From assembly GCF_900112025.1 (NCBI RefSeq), contig NZ_FOKL01000002.1, forward strand, positions 148,339 to 212,338: DNA of 64,000 nt. Direction: 5' to 3'. Numbering within the stretch: the first letter of the stretch is position 1; the number at the start of each line of letters is the position of its first letter. Under the pieces are notes generated by a model. That model did no database searches. It worked only from the letters and a program-made list of their open reading frames with translations, and was not told where the DNA came from. Of this stretch, positions 1 to 7,897 are shown in pieces. Both the position numbers and the translations under genes were made by a program. This DNA is from Janthinobacterium sp. 344 (GTDB lineage: Bacteria; Pseudomonadota; Gammaproteobacteria; Burkholderiales; Burkholderiaceae_D).

Positions 1-188
1 AAGAAGTATCCTATTTCATTATTTCTTGTGAACATTTGATATTTTAAGTTAGACGCCAATCCGAAGATCGGCGCTGCACTTGCATCAAATGCCCACACTT
101 ATCGACTGTTAATTGTTAAAGAACTGTATTCGGTGCTGCTTTCGCGCTATCGACAAAGCGTTGTGTTTGTCAGCTGCGAAGAAGGAAG
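1..188 (-). promoter_or_regulatory. rRNA operon leader with boxA (16S lies off the left edge)
   Basis: Read on the minus strand, 125-114 is AGTTCTTTAACA, a near match to the boxA antitermination element (TGCTCTTTAACA). Leftwards follow a small stem-loop (76-57, CGCC arms with a TTCG-type loop) and an AT-rich tail, the usual layout just before 16S rRNA in Oxalobacteraceae. No mature 16S sequence is present, so the gene itself is inferred to start beyond base 1. A 16S-23S spacer can also carry boxA, but the two upstream promoters favour a true operon leader. Confidence 0.65.
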
Positions 189-217
189 AGTATGAAGCGT
201 TTCGGCTATTTCGTCAA
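189..217 (-). promoter_or_regulatory. Proximal rRNA promoter
   Basis: On the minus strand the -35 is TTGACG (217-212) and the -10 is CATACT (194-189), with exactly 17 bp between them. The start site would fall near 182, about 60 nt before boxA. Confidence 0.6.
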
Positions 218-276
218 CCTTCTTTTTTCACCCTGCTTCACTCGGCATTTGCATGCGTCGTTCAGCGAGGGGGCGA

Positions 277-305
277 ATTATAGCCAAGGCCCGCGCGCCC
301 CGCAA
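277..305 (-). promoter_or_regulatory. Distal rRNA promoter with GC-rich discriminator
   Basis: On the minus strand the -35 is TTGCGG (305-300) and the -10 is a consensus TATAAT (282-277), spaced 17 bp. It is followed at once by a GC-rich discriminator (TCGCCCC), the signature of stringently controlled stable-RNA promoters. With the proximal promoter it forms a tandem P1-P2 arrangement. Bases 306-511 hold no gene; they separate this promoter from the divergent kinase gene. Confidence 0.6.
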
Positions 306-511
306 GGGCTATTTTTCCGCCGGCACATTCCCCGCCCAGCCAGCCTGCATTTCACTTCAAGCGCCGTTTTGTGCAGCCTGTCGCAATTGGCTGGCGCAAG
401 ATGATGGCTTTAGGCACAGTGGCAACATCAGACTCTGACACGGCACAACAACAGGTTAAACTTGTCCGCCGCGTCGATTAACTCTCGTATCTTGTATTTG
501 AAAGCGCCCAC

Positions 512-1804
512 ATGCTCCCGATTTCCAACCTGCCGCAACTGTTGAAAACCATCCTCGCCTGGTTGCAACGGGGATTCGACGCGACCACGACGTGGGTTAC
601 GCAACTATCTTGGTGGAAATTCTTTCTGTTTGCGGCGCTGGCCCTGATCGCCGGCTCGATTTTGCAGGATGAACTGTTCTCTTCCAGCCCGAATGAAGAG
701 GTCGTCATCAAGTCGCACAAACGGGCCAGCAAAGGCACGGGAGAAACCAATATCCTGATCGACGATACGGGCATTCATTTTAATCCCCGTAATAGCAAGA
801 ATCGGCGCAGCAGTTCCGCAGATGCGTCCAGCGAGCCAGCCGATGCCGCCGAGGCGGACGAGCATGCAAACACCGTGCCGCCTGAACCACCAGAACCGCC
901 GGCCGCTCCTGCCAAGCCCAACTATCCCGTCACGACCAATGCATCGGGTGAAGAGGTCCACATCGAACTGCCGCCACAAATCGGTGAAGAGTTGTCGAAT
1001 GCGATCGAAGAAGCGGTGGATGATGCGGCAGAGCAAAAAGTGTCGCGCTATCACCAGCAAGCGTCCACCTGGTTCAAGAGTTTTGTCTCGCTGCTGGTAT
1101 TGGCCTTGTTTGCCATGAAGGCCCTGGTCGGCGGCAAGAAGCGCGCCGAAGCGGAAACGGTCACGGCGAACGAAGCGGCCGAGCGCGAATCCATGCAGCG
1201 CCAGCTCAGCGAAGCGAAGATGCAGATGATGCAGGCGCAAGTCGAGCCGCACTTCCTGTTCAATACGCTGGCCTCCGTTGAGCACCTGATCCAGGTCGAC
1301 CCACCGCGCGCCGCCAAGATGCAGCGCAGCCTGATCCAGTATCTGCGTGCCGTGCTGCCGCAAATGCGCGACAACGCCCTGATTACCAACCTGGGCCGTG
1401 AAGCGGACATGGTGCAAGCCTACTTGAACCTGCTCAAAATGCGCATGGAAGAACGCCTGACCGTCGATTTCCAGATTCCCGACGGCCTGCGCAGCGCCGC
1501 CTTCCCGCCCATGATGCTGCAATCGATGGTGGAAAATGCCATCAAGCACGGCCTGGAAGTCAAACCGGAAGGCGGCACCTTGCGCATCGTGGCCGAAGTG
1601 GCGCACAGCAAGCTGCGCGTGACAGTCACCGACGACGGCCTGGGCTTTGGCGTGGTGCCCAGCGATGGCACGGGGCTGGGCTTGCCCACCATCCGCGAAC
1701 GCCTGAAACTGCTGCATGGCGACCAGGGCAGCCTGACCATTACGCCAAATCAACCGTCCGGCGTGTGCGCGGTGATCGAAGTGCCATATCAATTGTCCAA
1801 ATAA
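512..1804 (+). CDS. LytS/YehU-type sensor histidine kinase
   Basis: Membrane histidine kinase of the His_kinase (PF06580) family, 430 aa. One hydrophobic segment lies at about residues 35-51 and a second at about 188-206. Between them is a low-complexity Pro/Ala/Glu-rich stretch (about 100-165). The phospho-acceptor is His247 in the motif EPHFLFNTL. The ATPase part shows the N box (EN at about 341-342), the G box DDGLGFG (about 374) and GTGLGL (about 386). It precedes a LytTR response regulator by 68 nt, so the two form a two-component pair. The ligand is unknown. The start at 512 lacks a clear Shine-Dalgarno, but the reading frame and first membrane segment fit it. Confidence 0.9.
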   Translation: MLPISNLPQLLKTILAWLQRGFDATTTWVTQLSWWKFFLFAALALIAGSILQDELFSSSPNEEVVIKSHKRASKGTGETNILIDDTGIHFNPRNSKNRRSSSADASSEPADAAEADEHANTVPPEPPEPPAAPAKPNYPVTTNASGEEVHIELPPQIGEELSNAIEEAVDDAAEQKVSRYHQQASTWFKSFVSLLVLALFAMKALVGGKKRAEAETVTANEAAERESMQRQLSEAKMQMMQAQVEPHFLFNTLASVEHLIQVDPPRAAKMQRSLIQYLRAVLPQMRDNALITNLGREADMVQAYLNLLKMRMEERLTVDFQIPDGLRSAAFPPMMLQSMVENAIKHGLEVKPEGGTLRIVAEVAHSKLRVTVTDDGLGFGVVPSDGTGLGLPTIRERLKLLHGDQGSLTITPNQPSGVCAVIEVPYQLSK

Positions 1805-1872
1805 GACAGAGTAGTTGATAAAAACGCTAAATCATTGAATAATCAATCTCCGCCTGTTCACACTTGAGACCT

Positions 1873-2631
1873 ATGCCTACCGCTATTATTGCCGACGACG
1901 AAAGACTGATGCGCGACCAGCTGCGCTTGCGCCTGGGCCAGGCCTGGCCCCAACTGGAAATCATCGGCGAAGCCAAGAATGGCGACGAAGCAATCGAACT
2001 GGTCGAGCAACTCAAGCCCGATTTTGCCTTCCTCGATATCCGCATGCCGGGCAAGACGGGCATGGAAGCGGCGCAGGCCATCGGCGGCAAGACGCACATC
2101 GTCTTCGTGACGGCCTACGACACCCACGCCGTCGAGGCCTTCGAACGGGGCGCCGTCGATTATGTGCTCAAGCCGCCCGAGCACGAACGCCTGCTGGTGA
2201 CGGTGGAGCGCCTGAAAACCCATCTGAACAAGCCGGCGCTGGACGTCAACAGCAGCGTCACGGCCATGCTGTCGCAGCTGGCGGAAAAAATCACGGCCAA
2301 GCCCACCTACCTGCAATGGATACAGGCCAGCATTGGCCAGGATTTGCGCATGATTCCCGTGGAAGAAATCCTGTTCTTCCGTTCCGACGAAAAATATACC
2401 TGCGTGCAGACGGCCAAGTACGAGGCACTGATCCGCAAGCCCGTGCGCGACCTGGCGGAAGAACTCGATCCTTCGCTGTTCTGGCAAATCCACCGCGCCA
2501 CGCTCGTCAATGTCAATGCCATCGAAGGCGTGACGCGCGACATCCGCGGACGCCACCTGGTGCTGATCAAAGGCAAGTCCGACAAGCTGGAAGTGAGCCG
2601 CAGCTTCTTGCATCTGTTCAAGCAAATGTAA
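1873..2631 (+). CDS. LytR/AlgR-family response regulator
   Basis: DNA-binding response regulator of 252 aa. The N-terminal receiver has the acidic pair DD at residues 8-9, the phospho-acceptor Asp in FLDIRMPG and a conserved Lys in LKPP. The C-terminal LytTR domain (about 150-250) binds DNA through beta strands and is recognisable by RSDEKYTCV and the IHRATLVN segment. It is the cognate partner of the kinase upstream. A TTG at 1864 in the same frame would add three residues (MRP); the ATG at 1873 gives the normal receiver N-terminus and is preferred. Targets cannot be read from the window. Confidence 0.9.
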   Translation: MPTAIIADDERLMRDQLRLRLGQAWPQLEIIGEAKNGDEAIELVEQLKPDFAFLDIRMPGKTGMEAAQAIGGKTHIVFVTAYDTHAVEAFERGAVDYVLKPPEHERLLVTVERLKTHLNKPALDVNSSVTAMLSQLAEKITAKPTYLQWIQASIGQDLRMIPVEEILFFRSDEKYTCVQTAKYEALIRKPVRDLAEELDPSLFWQIHRATLVNVNAIEGVTRDIRGRHLVLIKGKSDKLEVSRSFLHLFKQM

Positions 2632-2845
2632 GTCCCACGGCCAAGTCGCCCCTTCGCCGCCCGGCCTTTGCCGGTGCGGCGCCTTGATCTTTCCCCTCCC
2701 CCCTCCTGCGCCACATCAAGCTGCGCCGCGCCAGCAGGCATAGGCTGGATAAAGTCCTGTCCGTCATCGCCACGCTACGTGCCTGCGTCAATCCGTTCGC
2801 TAGGAGATCACCAAGCCTGACCGAGGCAGCTCCACACTGCTGCGC

Positions 2846-3994
2846 ATGCTGCCCCTGGGCATGGCAGCGGCACTCTTGCTATGCCTGTTTCCCCCGCTGA
2901 AAGCCAGCCGGCAGCGCCAGGCGCGGGGACAGGCCATCATCGACAGCGCCAGCGACGCCATCATCAGCATCGACAGCCGGCAAATCATCCTGCATGCGAA
3001 CGCGGCGGCAGCCCGGCTGTTCGGCGACACGCCAGCCGGCATGCGCGGCATGCGCCTGGGCCAGTACATCCTGCGCGACTTGCGCAGCCTGGGCAAGCAC
3101 GATGGCGACCCGCCATTTGACGACATCAGCCAGGAACTGCGCCTGACGGGCCGGCGCGCCACCGACTACACCTTGACGGGCCGGCGCAGCGATGGCGCCA
3201 TGTTTCCGCTCGAAGGGTCGCTCTCGGCCATGCAGGAAGACGGCCGCAGCGTATTCACCATCATCGTGCGCGACATCAGCGCGCGCAAGCAGGTGCATGA
3301 ACAGCTGGCCCGCTCGTTTTCGCAACTGCGCGAATTATCGAGCGCGCTGCAAACCATCCGCGAAGAAGAACGCAAGCATATCGCGCGCGAACTGCATGAC
3401 GACCTGGGCCAATTGCTGGCCACCTTGCGCGTCGACCTGACTCTCGTGCGCCAGCACGCGGACACAACCTTGCCATTGCAGGCGCTGCTGTACGGCATGG
3501 ATAGCCTGCTGGTGACGGCGATTACCTCGCTGCGCCGCATCGCCAGCAATCTGCGTCCGCGCGCGCTCGATGAAGGGGGCCTGTATTTCGCGCTGCAAAA
3601 ACTGCGCCACGACTTCCTGCAGCGCCGCGCCGTGCAGTTTGACTTGCTGGCCGACGAGGCCGACCTCGTGCTCGACGACGCGCGCAGCACGGCCATCTAC
3701 CGCATCGTGCAAGAGGCGCTGACGAATATCGCGCGCCACGCCGAGGCCAGCCATATCACCATCGCCCTGCACCGCATCGATTCCTCGCTGGCCATCACGA
3801 TCCAGGATGACGGCCGCGGCATCGCCGAACGCGACCTGGAAAAAGCCACGGCCCTGGGATTGCTGGGCATGCGCGAGCGGGTCTGGGGGCTGAATGGCAG
3901 CATTCATATCGGCGCCGACAGCGAGCTGGGCGGAACACGCATCGAGATTTCCCTGCCCATGCATGCCGAGGCCGCGGAACCGGCCATGCAATAA
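2846..3994 (+). CDS. PAS-domain NarL-type sensor histidine kinase
   Basis: Protein of 382 aa with one short N-terminal hydrophobic segment (about 3-16) and a PAS domain (about 30-150). A HisKA_3 dimerisation domain follows, with the phospho-acceptor His in ARELHDDLGQ (about 180-190). The HATPase domain shows QEALTNIARHA, DDGRGI and GLLGMRERV. This is the NarX/UhpB/DegS class, which normally pairs with a LuxR-type response regulator, but none is adjacent, so it is an orphan. A stop codon at 2801 limits upstream extension, and no ATG, GTG or TTG lies between it and 2846. An AGGAG sits at 2802-2806, too far away to serve this start, so the start is less certain than the function. Confidence 0.85.
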   Translation: MLPLGMAAALLLCLFPPLKASRQRQARGQAIIDSASDAIISIDSRQIILHANAAAARLFGDTPAGMRGMRLGQYILRDLRSLGKHDGDPPFDDISQELRLTGRRATDYTLTGRRSDGAMFPLEGSLSAMQEDGRSVFTIIVRDISARKQVHEQLARSFSQLRELSSALQTIREEERKHIARELHDDLGQLLATLRVDLTLVRQHADTTLPLQALLYGMDSLLVTAITSLRRIASNLRPRALDEGGLYFALQKLRHDFLQRRAVQFDLLADEADLVLDDARSTAIYRIVQEALTNIARHAEASHITIALHRIDSSLAITIQDDGRGIAERDLEKATALGLLGMRERVWGLNGSIHIGADSELGGTRIEISLPMHAEAAEPAMQ

Positions 3995-4019
3995 AAAAGG
4001 CGCCCGCAGGCGCCTTCCT
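3992..4019 (-). terminator. Intrinsic terminator of the porin gene
   Basis: Stem AAGGCGCC (3997-4004) pairs with GGCGCCTT (4009-4016) around a 4-nt loop. Read on the minus strand it is followed by a run of six T, so it terminates the porin transcript. On the plus strand the T run is absent. Confidence 0.8.
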
Positions 4020-4042
4020 ATCTTGGCAAAAGACGGCTTTGC

Positions 4043-5041
4043 TTAGAACTTGTGGGTCATGCCCAGCTGGTACATCGATTTTTCGCTGAACTGGTCGCGG
4101 CCACCGTAGACGTACACGGCGGTACGCTTCGACAGCGGATAGTCGTAGCCCAGGCCATAGGCCTTGGCCGTTTCCTTGCCGCTCACGGTGTTGCTGTCCT
4201 GCTTCTGTTTCACGTAGCTGACCTTGATGGCGCCACCGCCGATGTCATATGCCAGACCCAGCAGGTAGCTCTTGAATTCGCCGGTAACGGCGGCATCGGT
4301 ATCTGCTTTCGAGTAATCGAAGGTCACTTTGGCTGGGCCGAATTTGTAGCCGCCGCCGACGATCCACAGTTTTGGCTCGGCCGCTGCGTTGGCAACGGAC
4401 TGTACTTTCTTCTGGTAGCCGGCGTGCGCGCTGGCGGGACCCTGGTCGTACGTGGCAACCACGCTGAAGCCAGAATCCGCATCCTTGATTTCGCTGGCGA
4501 CGTATTGGCCACTGATCACGAAGCCGCTGAACGATGGGCTGTTGTAGGTCACGGCATTGCTGACACGCGACGCGCCGACCACCGATGCGCTTGGAATGGC
4601 TTGCGGGCCATTTGGCGACTGGCCGCCGCGCATGACTGGCTCATTGATCTTGCCGATCACGCCGTAGGTGTTGAACGGGTCAACGCGCGCCAGGGTGCCG
4701 TCGATCAGGTCCTTGGTACGGCCCAGGTAGACGGTACCAAAATCGCCGGTCAGGCCAACCCATGCCTGGCGGTCGAACAGGGTGTTGGCGGTCGCTTGCG
4801 CGCCGGTGTCGGCCTTGAATTCGCTTTCCAGGTTGAAAATGGCTTTCAAGCCGTTACCCAGATCTTCCGTCCCCTTGAAACCAATGCGCGATGCCTGATT
4901 TTCACGTTCCAGCAACGCACCGCCGGTGGTCTTGGCAATGCCCAGATCGACCACGCCGTAGACGGTGACGTTCGATTGTGCTTGTGCCGTAGCCGCTGCG
5001 AAGGCGCCGATGATCAATGCTGCCAGAGTAATTTTTTTCAC
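4043..5041 (-). CDS. Gram-negative porin, Burkholderiales type
   Basis: Outer-membrane trimeric beta-barrel porin of 332 aa (Porin_4/OmpC-like family). It has a signal peptide of about 21 residues ending AQAQ, followed by SNVTVYGVVDLG, the first barrel strand typical of this family. It ends in an aromatic residue (THKF), the BAM recognition signal. Alternating Gly/Tyr strand patterns run throughout. The start codon is GTG (minus-strand codon at 5041-5039), which gives a proper signal peptide. It lies alone between its own terminator and a long upstream leader with an inverted repeat. It mediates diffusion of small solutes; specificity cannot be told. Confidence 0.95.
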   Translation of the reverse strand: MKKITLAALIIGAFAAATAQAQSNVTVYGVVDLGIAKTTGGALLERENQASRIGFKGTEDLGNGLKAIFNLESEFKADTGAQATANTLFDRQAWVGLTGDFGTVYLGRTKDLIDGTLARVDPFNTYGVIGKINEPVMRGGQSPNGPQAIPSASVVGASRVSNAVTYNSPSFSGFVISGQYVASEIKDADSGFSVVATYDQGPASAHAGYQKKVQSVANAAAEPKLWIVGGGYKFGPAKVTFDYSKADTDAAVTGEFKSYLLGLAYDIGGGAIKVSYVKQKQDSNTVSGKETAKAYGLGYDYPLSKRTAVYVYGGRDQFSEKSMYQLGMTHKF

Positions 5042-5145
5042 TTGAGATTCTCTACATTAGGTTGGACAAGATGTGCTGCTGCCGGGTTAGCTGCTTAGCT
5101 GCTGAACCGAATCATGCCAACGAAATACTTCAACAATATGACATC

Positions 5146-5179
5146 GACAAGATGTTGTTTTTTGGAACAACACCTTGTC
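5146..5179. repeat. 14-bp inverted repeat in the porin upstream region
   Basis: Left arm GACAAGATGTTGTT (5146-5159) and right arm AACAACACCTTGTC (5166-5179) are inverted with one mismatch and a 6-nt loop. The first ten bases of the left arm recur at 5065-5074 inside the porin leader. On the minus strand a possible promoter (TTGTCG, 17 bp, TATTTC) begins inside the left arm, so the element could act as an operator. A folded RNA is the alternative. Confidence 0.6.
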
Positions 5180-5195
5180 AGATAAAAACAACAGA

Positions 5196-5221
5196 CGAAA
5201 AAAAACCGCCCGCAGGCGGTT
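5196..5221 (-). terminator. Intrinsic terminator of the methyltransferase gene
   Basis: AACCGCC (5204-5210) and GGCGGTT (5215-5221) form a stem with loop CGCA. A run of eight T follows on the minus strand. Confidence 0.8.
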
Positions 5222-5240
5222 CTTCTTGCCGCACCGCCGC

Positions 5241-5891
5241 TTACTTCAGGCGGCAGCTCAGCAGCCAGTAGTATTCCAGGCGCTTCATGCGGATTTCACG
5301 GGCCGAGTGGGCAAACTTCTTGCGCAGGTGGCTATCCGATGGGAAATTCTTCAGCACTTCATAGCGCTCTCCCCCCTCGGTCGTGCGGAACTGGTGGGTA
5401 TTGCCTTCCAGGTCAGTGCGCGCGATCACCGTGCTGCTGCCATCGACATAGGAATTGTCGATCAGCACCAGCAGGATGTCCTTGCCCAGCTTCGTGCGCA
5501 ACTGCTTCAGGTATTTGTCCTGGTCTTCGCGCTTCACGTGCGACCACCAGAAGCCGGCGAACACGGCCGTGAACTTGCCCAGCAAATCATCGGGCAGCTT
5601 AAAAGCGTCGAGCTTGGCGAACGCGACGTTGTCCGGCAAGCCGCGGGCCTGGGCCAGCGCCAGCATTTCATCGTTGATATCGGTGGCCAGCACGGACTCG
5701 GCCGTCTCGGCGATCACTTCCGTCCAATAACCGGTGCCGCAAGCCAGCTCCAGCACGGTGTGGCCTTCCAGCGCGTCGGCGACCTTGTCGCGCAATACTT
5801 CCAGGTCTTCCTGGCGTTCGGGCTTGTCATAGACGCGCTCGTACTGCTGCGCGATGGTGGCGTAATATTTGGCAAGCTGATCGGTAATCAT
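5241..5891 (-). CDS. Class I SAM-dependent methyltransferase
   Basis: Soluble methyltransferase of 216 aa. Motif I, VLELACGTGYW, lies at residues 46-56. The acidic motif II residue is in ATDIND, and motif IV-like residues occur around FAGFWWSHV. The start ATG at 5891 has a purine-rich ribosome site (AAGAGAAG) a few bases upstream. A longer frame would begin at 5978 inside the cysB-type gene, which is unlikely. Substrate is unknown. It follows the LysR gene on the same strand with 61 nt between them and may be co-transcribed with it. Confidence 0.85.
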   Translation of the reverse strand: MITDQLAKYYATIAQQYERVYDKPERQEDLEVLRDKVADALEGHTVLELACGTGYWTEVIAETAESVLATDINDEMLALAQARGLPDNVAFAKLDAFKLPDDLLGKFTAVFAGFWWSHVKREDQDKYLKQLRTKLGKDILLVLIDNSYVDGSSTVIARTDLEGNTHQFRTTEGGERYEVLKNFPSDSHLRKKFAHSAREIRMKRLEYYWLLSCRLK

Positions 5892-5952
5892 TGTTTCTTC
5901 TCTTCTTAAATATGCTGGACCGGGCACCTCGCCCGGCCGTGTTCCTGCGTTG

Positions 5953-6894
5953 TTATAGTTCGTAGTGCTCTTTCTCACCGCTCATCGCCTGCTCGATGAG
6001 CTTGCGATTCAGGGTCGGCGTCAGCAACTCGATAAAGGTATAAATATAGCTGCGTAAATAGGCGCCCTGCTTGACGGCCACGCGCGACACATTCATGCCG
6101 AACAAGTGGCCGACAGGGATGGCGCGCAAGCCTTTGTCGCGCTCGGCATCGAAGGCCATACCCGCTATGATACCAATCCCCATGCCCAACTCGACATAAG
6201 TCTTGATCACGTCCGCATCGATGGCCTCCAGCAGGATGTCCGGTTTCAGGCCCCGCAGCACGAAAGCGTGGTCGATTTTATTGCGTCCGGCAAACGCGCT
6301 GTCATAGGTAATCAGGGGGAAAGCGGCGATCTCCTCCAGGGTGACGGATTTCGACTTGAGCAGCGGATGCTCGGCCGGCACCACCACCACGTGTTCCCAC
6401 TGATAGCACGGCAAGGTGATCAGGCCATCGATGGCGGCGATCGACTCCGTGGCGATCGCCAGGTCGGCCTGGTCGCGCTGCACCATTTCGGCGATCTGGC
6501 GCGGATTGCCTTGCAATAAAGACAAGCGCACTTTCGGAAACTTCAGCATGAAGGCCTGCACCACCTTGGGCAAGGTGTAGCGCGCCTGCGTATGCGTGGT
6601 GGCAATGGTAAAGCTGCCGCTGTCCTGCGCCGCGAACTCCTTGCCGATGCGCTTCATGCTGTCGATTTCCTGCATGATCAGCTCGACGGACTCCAGCACC
6701 AGGCGGCCCGGCTCCGTCAAGCCGCGGATGCGTTTGCCGTGGCGTGTGAAAATATCCACGCCCAGCTCCTCTTCCAGCTCGATAATGGCTTTCGACACGC
6801 CCGGTTGCGACGTAAACAAGGCTTTGGCGGCGTCCGTCAGGTTGTAATTCTGCCGGACCGCTTCGCGCACGAAGCGCAGTTGATGGAGATTCAT
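5953..6894 (-). CDS. cysB: CysB-type LysR transcriptional regulator
   Basis: LysR-family regulator of 313 aa with an N-terminal winged helix (about 1-60, including SQPGVSKAIIELEEELG) and a periplasmic-binding-protein-like effector domain. Length and N-terminus (MNLHQLRFVREAVRQNYNL) match CysB/Cbl, which sense O-acetylserine or N-acetylserine, or adenosine phosphosulfate for Cbl. It activates sulfur assimilation. It is divergent from the TauE-cys gene set across a 159-bp gap, the classical position for the activator of that set. CysB and Cbl cannot be separated by eye; CysB is the simpler reading. Confidence 0.85.
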   Translation of the reverse strand: MNLHQLRFVREAVRQNYNLTDAAKALFTSQPGVSKAIIELEEELGVDIFTRHGKRIRGLTEPGRLVLESVELIMQEIDSMKRIGKEFAAQDSGSFTIATTHTQARYTLPKVVQAFMLKFPKVRLSLLQGNPRQIAEMVQRDQADLAIATESIAAIDGLITLPCYQWEHVVVVPAEHPLLKSKSVTLEEIAAFPLITYDSAFAGRNKIDHAFVLRGLKPDILLEAIDADVIKTYVELGMGIGIIAGMAFDAERDKGLRAIPVGHLFGMNVSRVAVKQGAYLRSYIYTFIELLTPTLNRKLIEQAMSGEKEHYEL

Positions 6895-6958
6895 TGCTGG
6901 TTTGCCCTAGATTGCCGTGATTTGCCGGTTTCCGCCCTACCCATGATTTTGCGTTCAT

Positions 6959-6979
6959 GCATATACGCATATCGCATAT
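6959..6979. repeat. Three GCATAT repeats in the cysB-tauE divergent promoter
   Basis: GCATAT occurs at 6959-6964, 6967-6972 and 6974-6979, in an AT-rich stretch between the two divergent genes. The spacing of 7-8 bp is not a full helical turn, so it may be a bending tract rather than three independent sites. Candidate contact region for the CysB-type regulator; unproven. Confidence 0.4.
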
Positions 6980-7053
6980 AAGCAAATGCGTACTTAGTAG
7001 TTTGGATTAAACGCTAAGTTTATTACTATTGCGGGTACTTTGGGGGTGCAAGC

Positions 7054-7827
7054 ATGACTTTGTCTTATATAGTCTCAGGATTTGCCGTAGGATTACTCGT
7101 AGGAATGACCGGCGTGGGCGGCGGTTCGCTGATGACGCCGCTGTTAACCCTGCTCTTTGGCGTGCCGCCTTCCGTGGCCGTGGGCACCGACCTGGCCTTC
7201 GCCTCGATCACCAAGAGCGCGGGCACGCTGACGCACCGCCTGCGCGGCACCATCCGCTGGGATATCGTCAAGCGCCTGTGCATGGGCGCCCTGCCCGCCG
7301 CCGTCGTCTCGACCCTGGCGCTCAAATCATTCGGCACCCTGTCGCCGGAAATCGGCCAGATCATCCGCTACTCCATCGCCGGCTCCGTGCTGCTGACGGT
7401 GGTGGCGCTGATCTTCAAGGGCCGCATGCTGGCATGGATCAATGCCCATCCCGAGAAACAATTACAAGGTAATAAGCTTGCCGCTGCGACCATTATTTCC
7501 GGCGCCGTGCTGGGCGTGCTGGTGACGGTGTCGTCGATCGGCGCCGGCGCCATCGGCGCGACCCTGCTGGTGATGCTGTATCCACGCATGAGCTCTGCCG
7601 AAGTGGCGGGCACCGACATCGCCTACGCCGTGCCCCTGACGGCCATCGCCGCGCTGGGCCACTGGTGGCTCGGCTCCATCCACTGGGAATTGCTGGCCTC
7701 GCTGCTGGTCGGCTCCCTGCCTGGCATCACGCTTGGCTCCTGGGTGGCCCGCTCCGTGCCGGAAAGGTTTTTAAGAGTGCTGCTGGCGATGACCTTGACC
7801 GGCGTGGCAGTAAAGCTAATCTATTAA
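7054..7827 (+). CDS. TauE/SafE-family sulfur-anion permease
   Basis: Integral inner-membrane protein of 257 aa (PF01925). It shows the two-fold repeat typical of this family: GMTGVGGGSLMTPLL near the N-terminus and an equivalent SSIGAGAIGATLLVMLYPRM around residue 170. Seven to eight membrane helices are visible. Members move sulfite, sulfoacetate or related anions, usually outward. Its place directly upstream of cysI and opposite the CysB-type regulator suggests handling of sulfite or sulfate produced or used by the pathway. The gap to cysI is 70 nt with no terminator. The start has a G-rich ribosome site (GGGGGTG). Confidence 0.85.
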   Translation: MTLSYIVSGFAVGLLVGMTGVGGGSLMTPLLTLLFGVPPSVAVGTDLAFASITKSAGTLTHRLRGTIRWDIVKRLCMGALPAAVVSTLALKSFGTLSPEIGQIIRYSIAGSVLLTVVALIFKGRMLAWINAHPEKQLQGNKLAAATIISGAVLGVLVTVSSIGAGAIGATLLVMLYPRMSSAEVAGTDIAYAVPLTAIAALGHWWLGSIHWELLASLLVGSLPGITLGSWVARSVPERFLRVLLAMTLTGVAVKLIY

Positions 7828-7897
7828 GTGTCAAACACAGTATCAGGCACACCATCCCAGGCAATCTTCCAGTACCCCGGATTTTTTAGGAATTGAT

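Noticed and set aside
192-438. Small open frames within the rRNA promoter region
   Set aside because: They overlap the promoter and leader elements, lack ribosome sites and show no domain.
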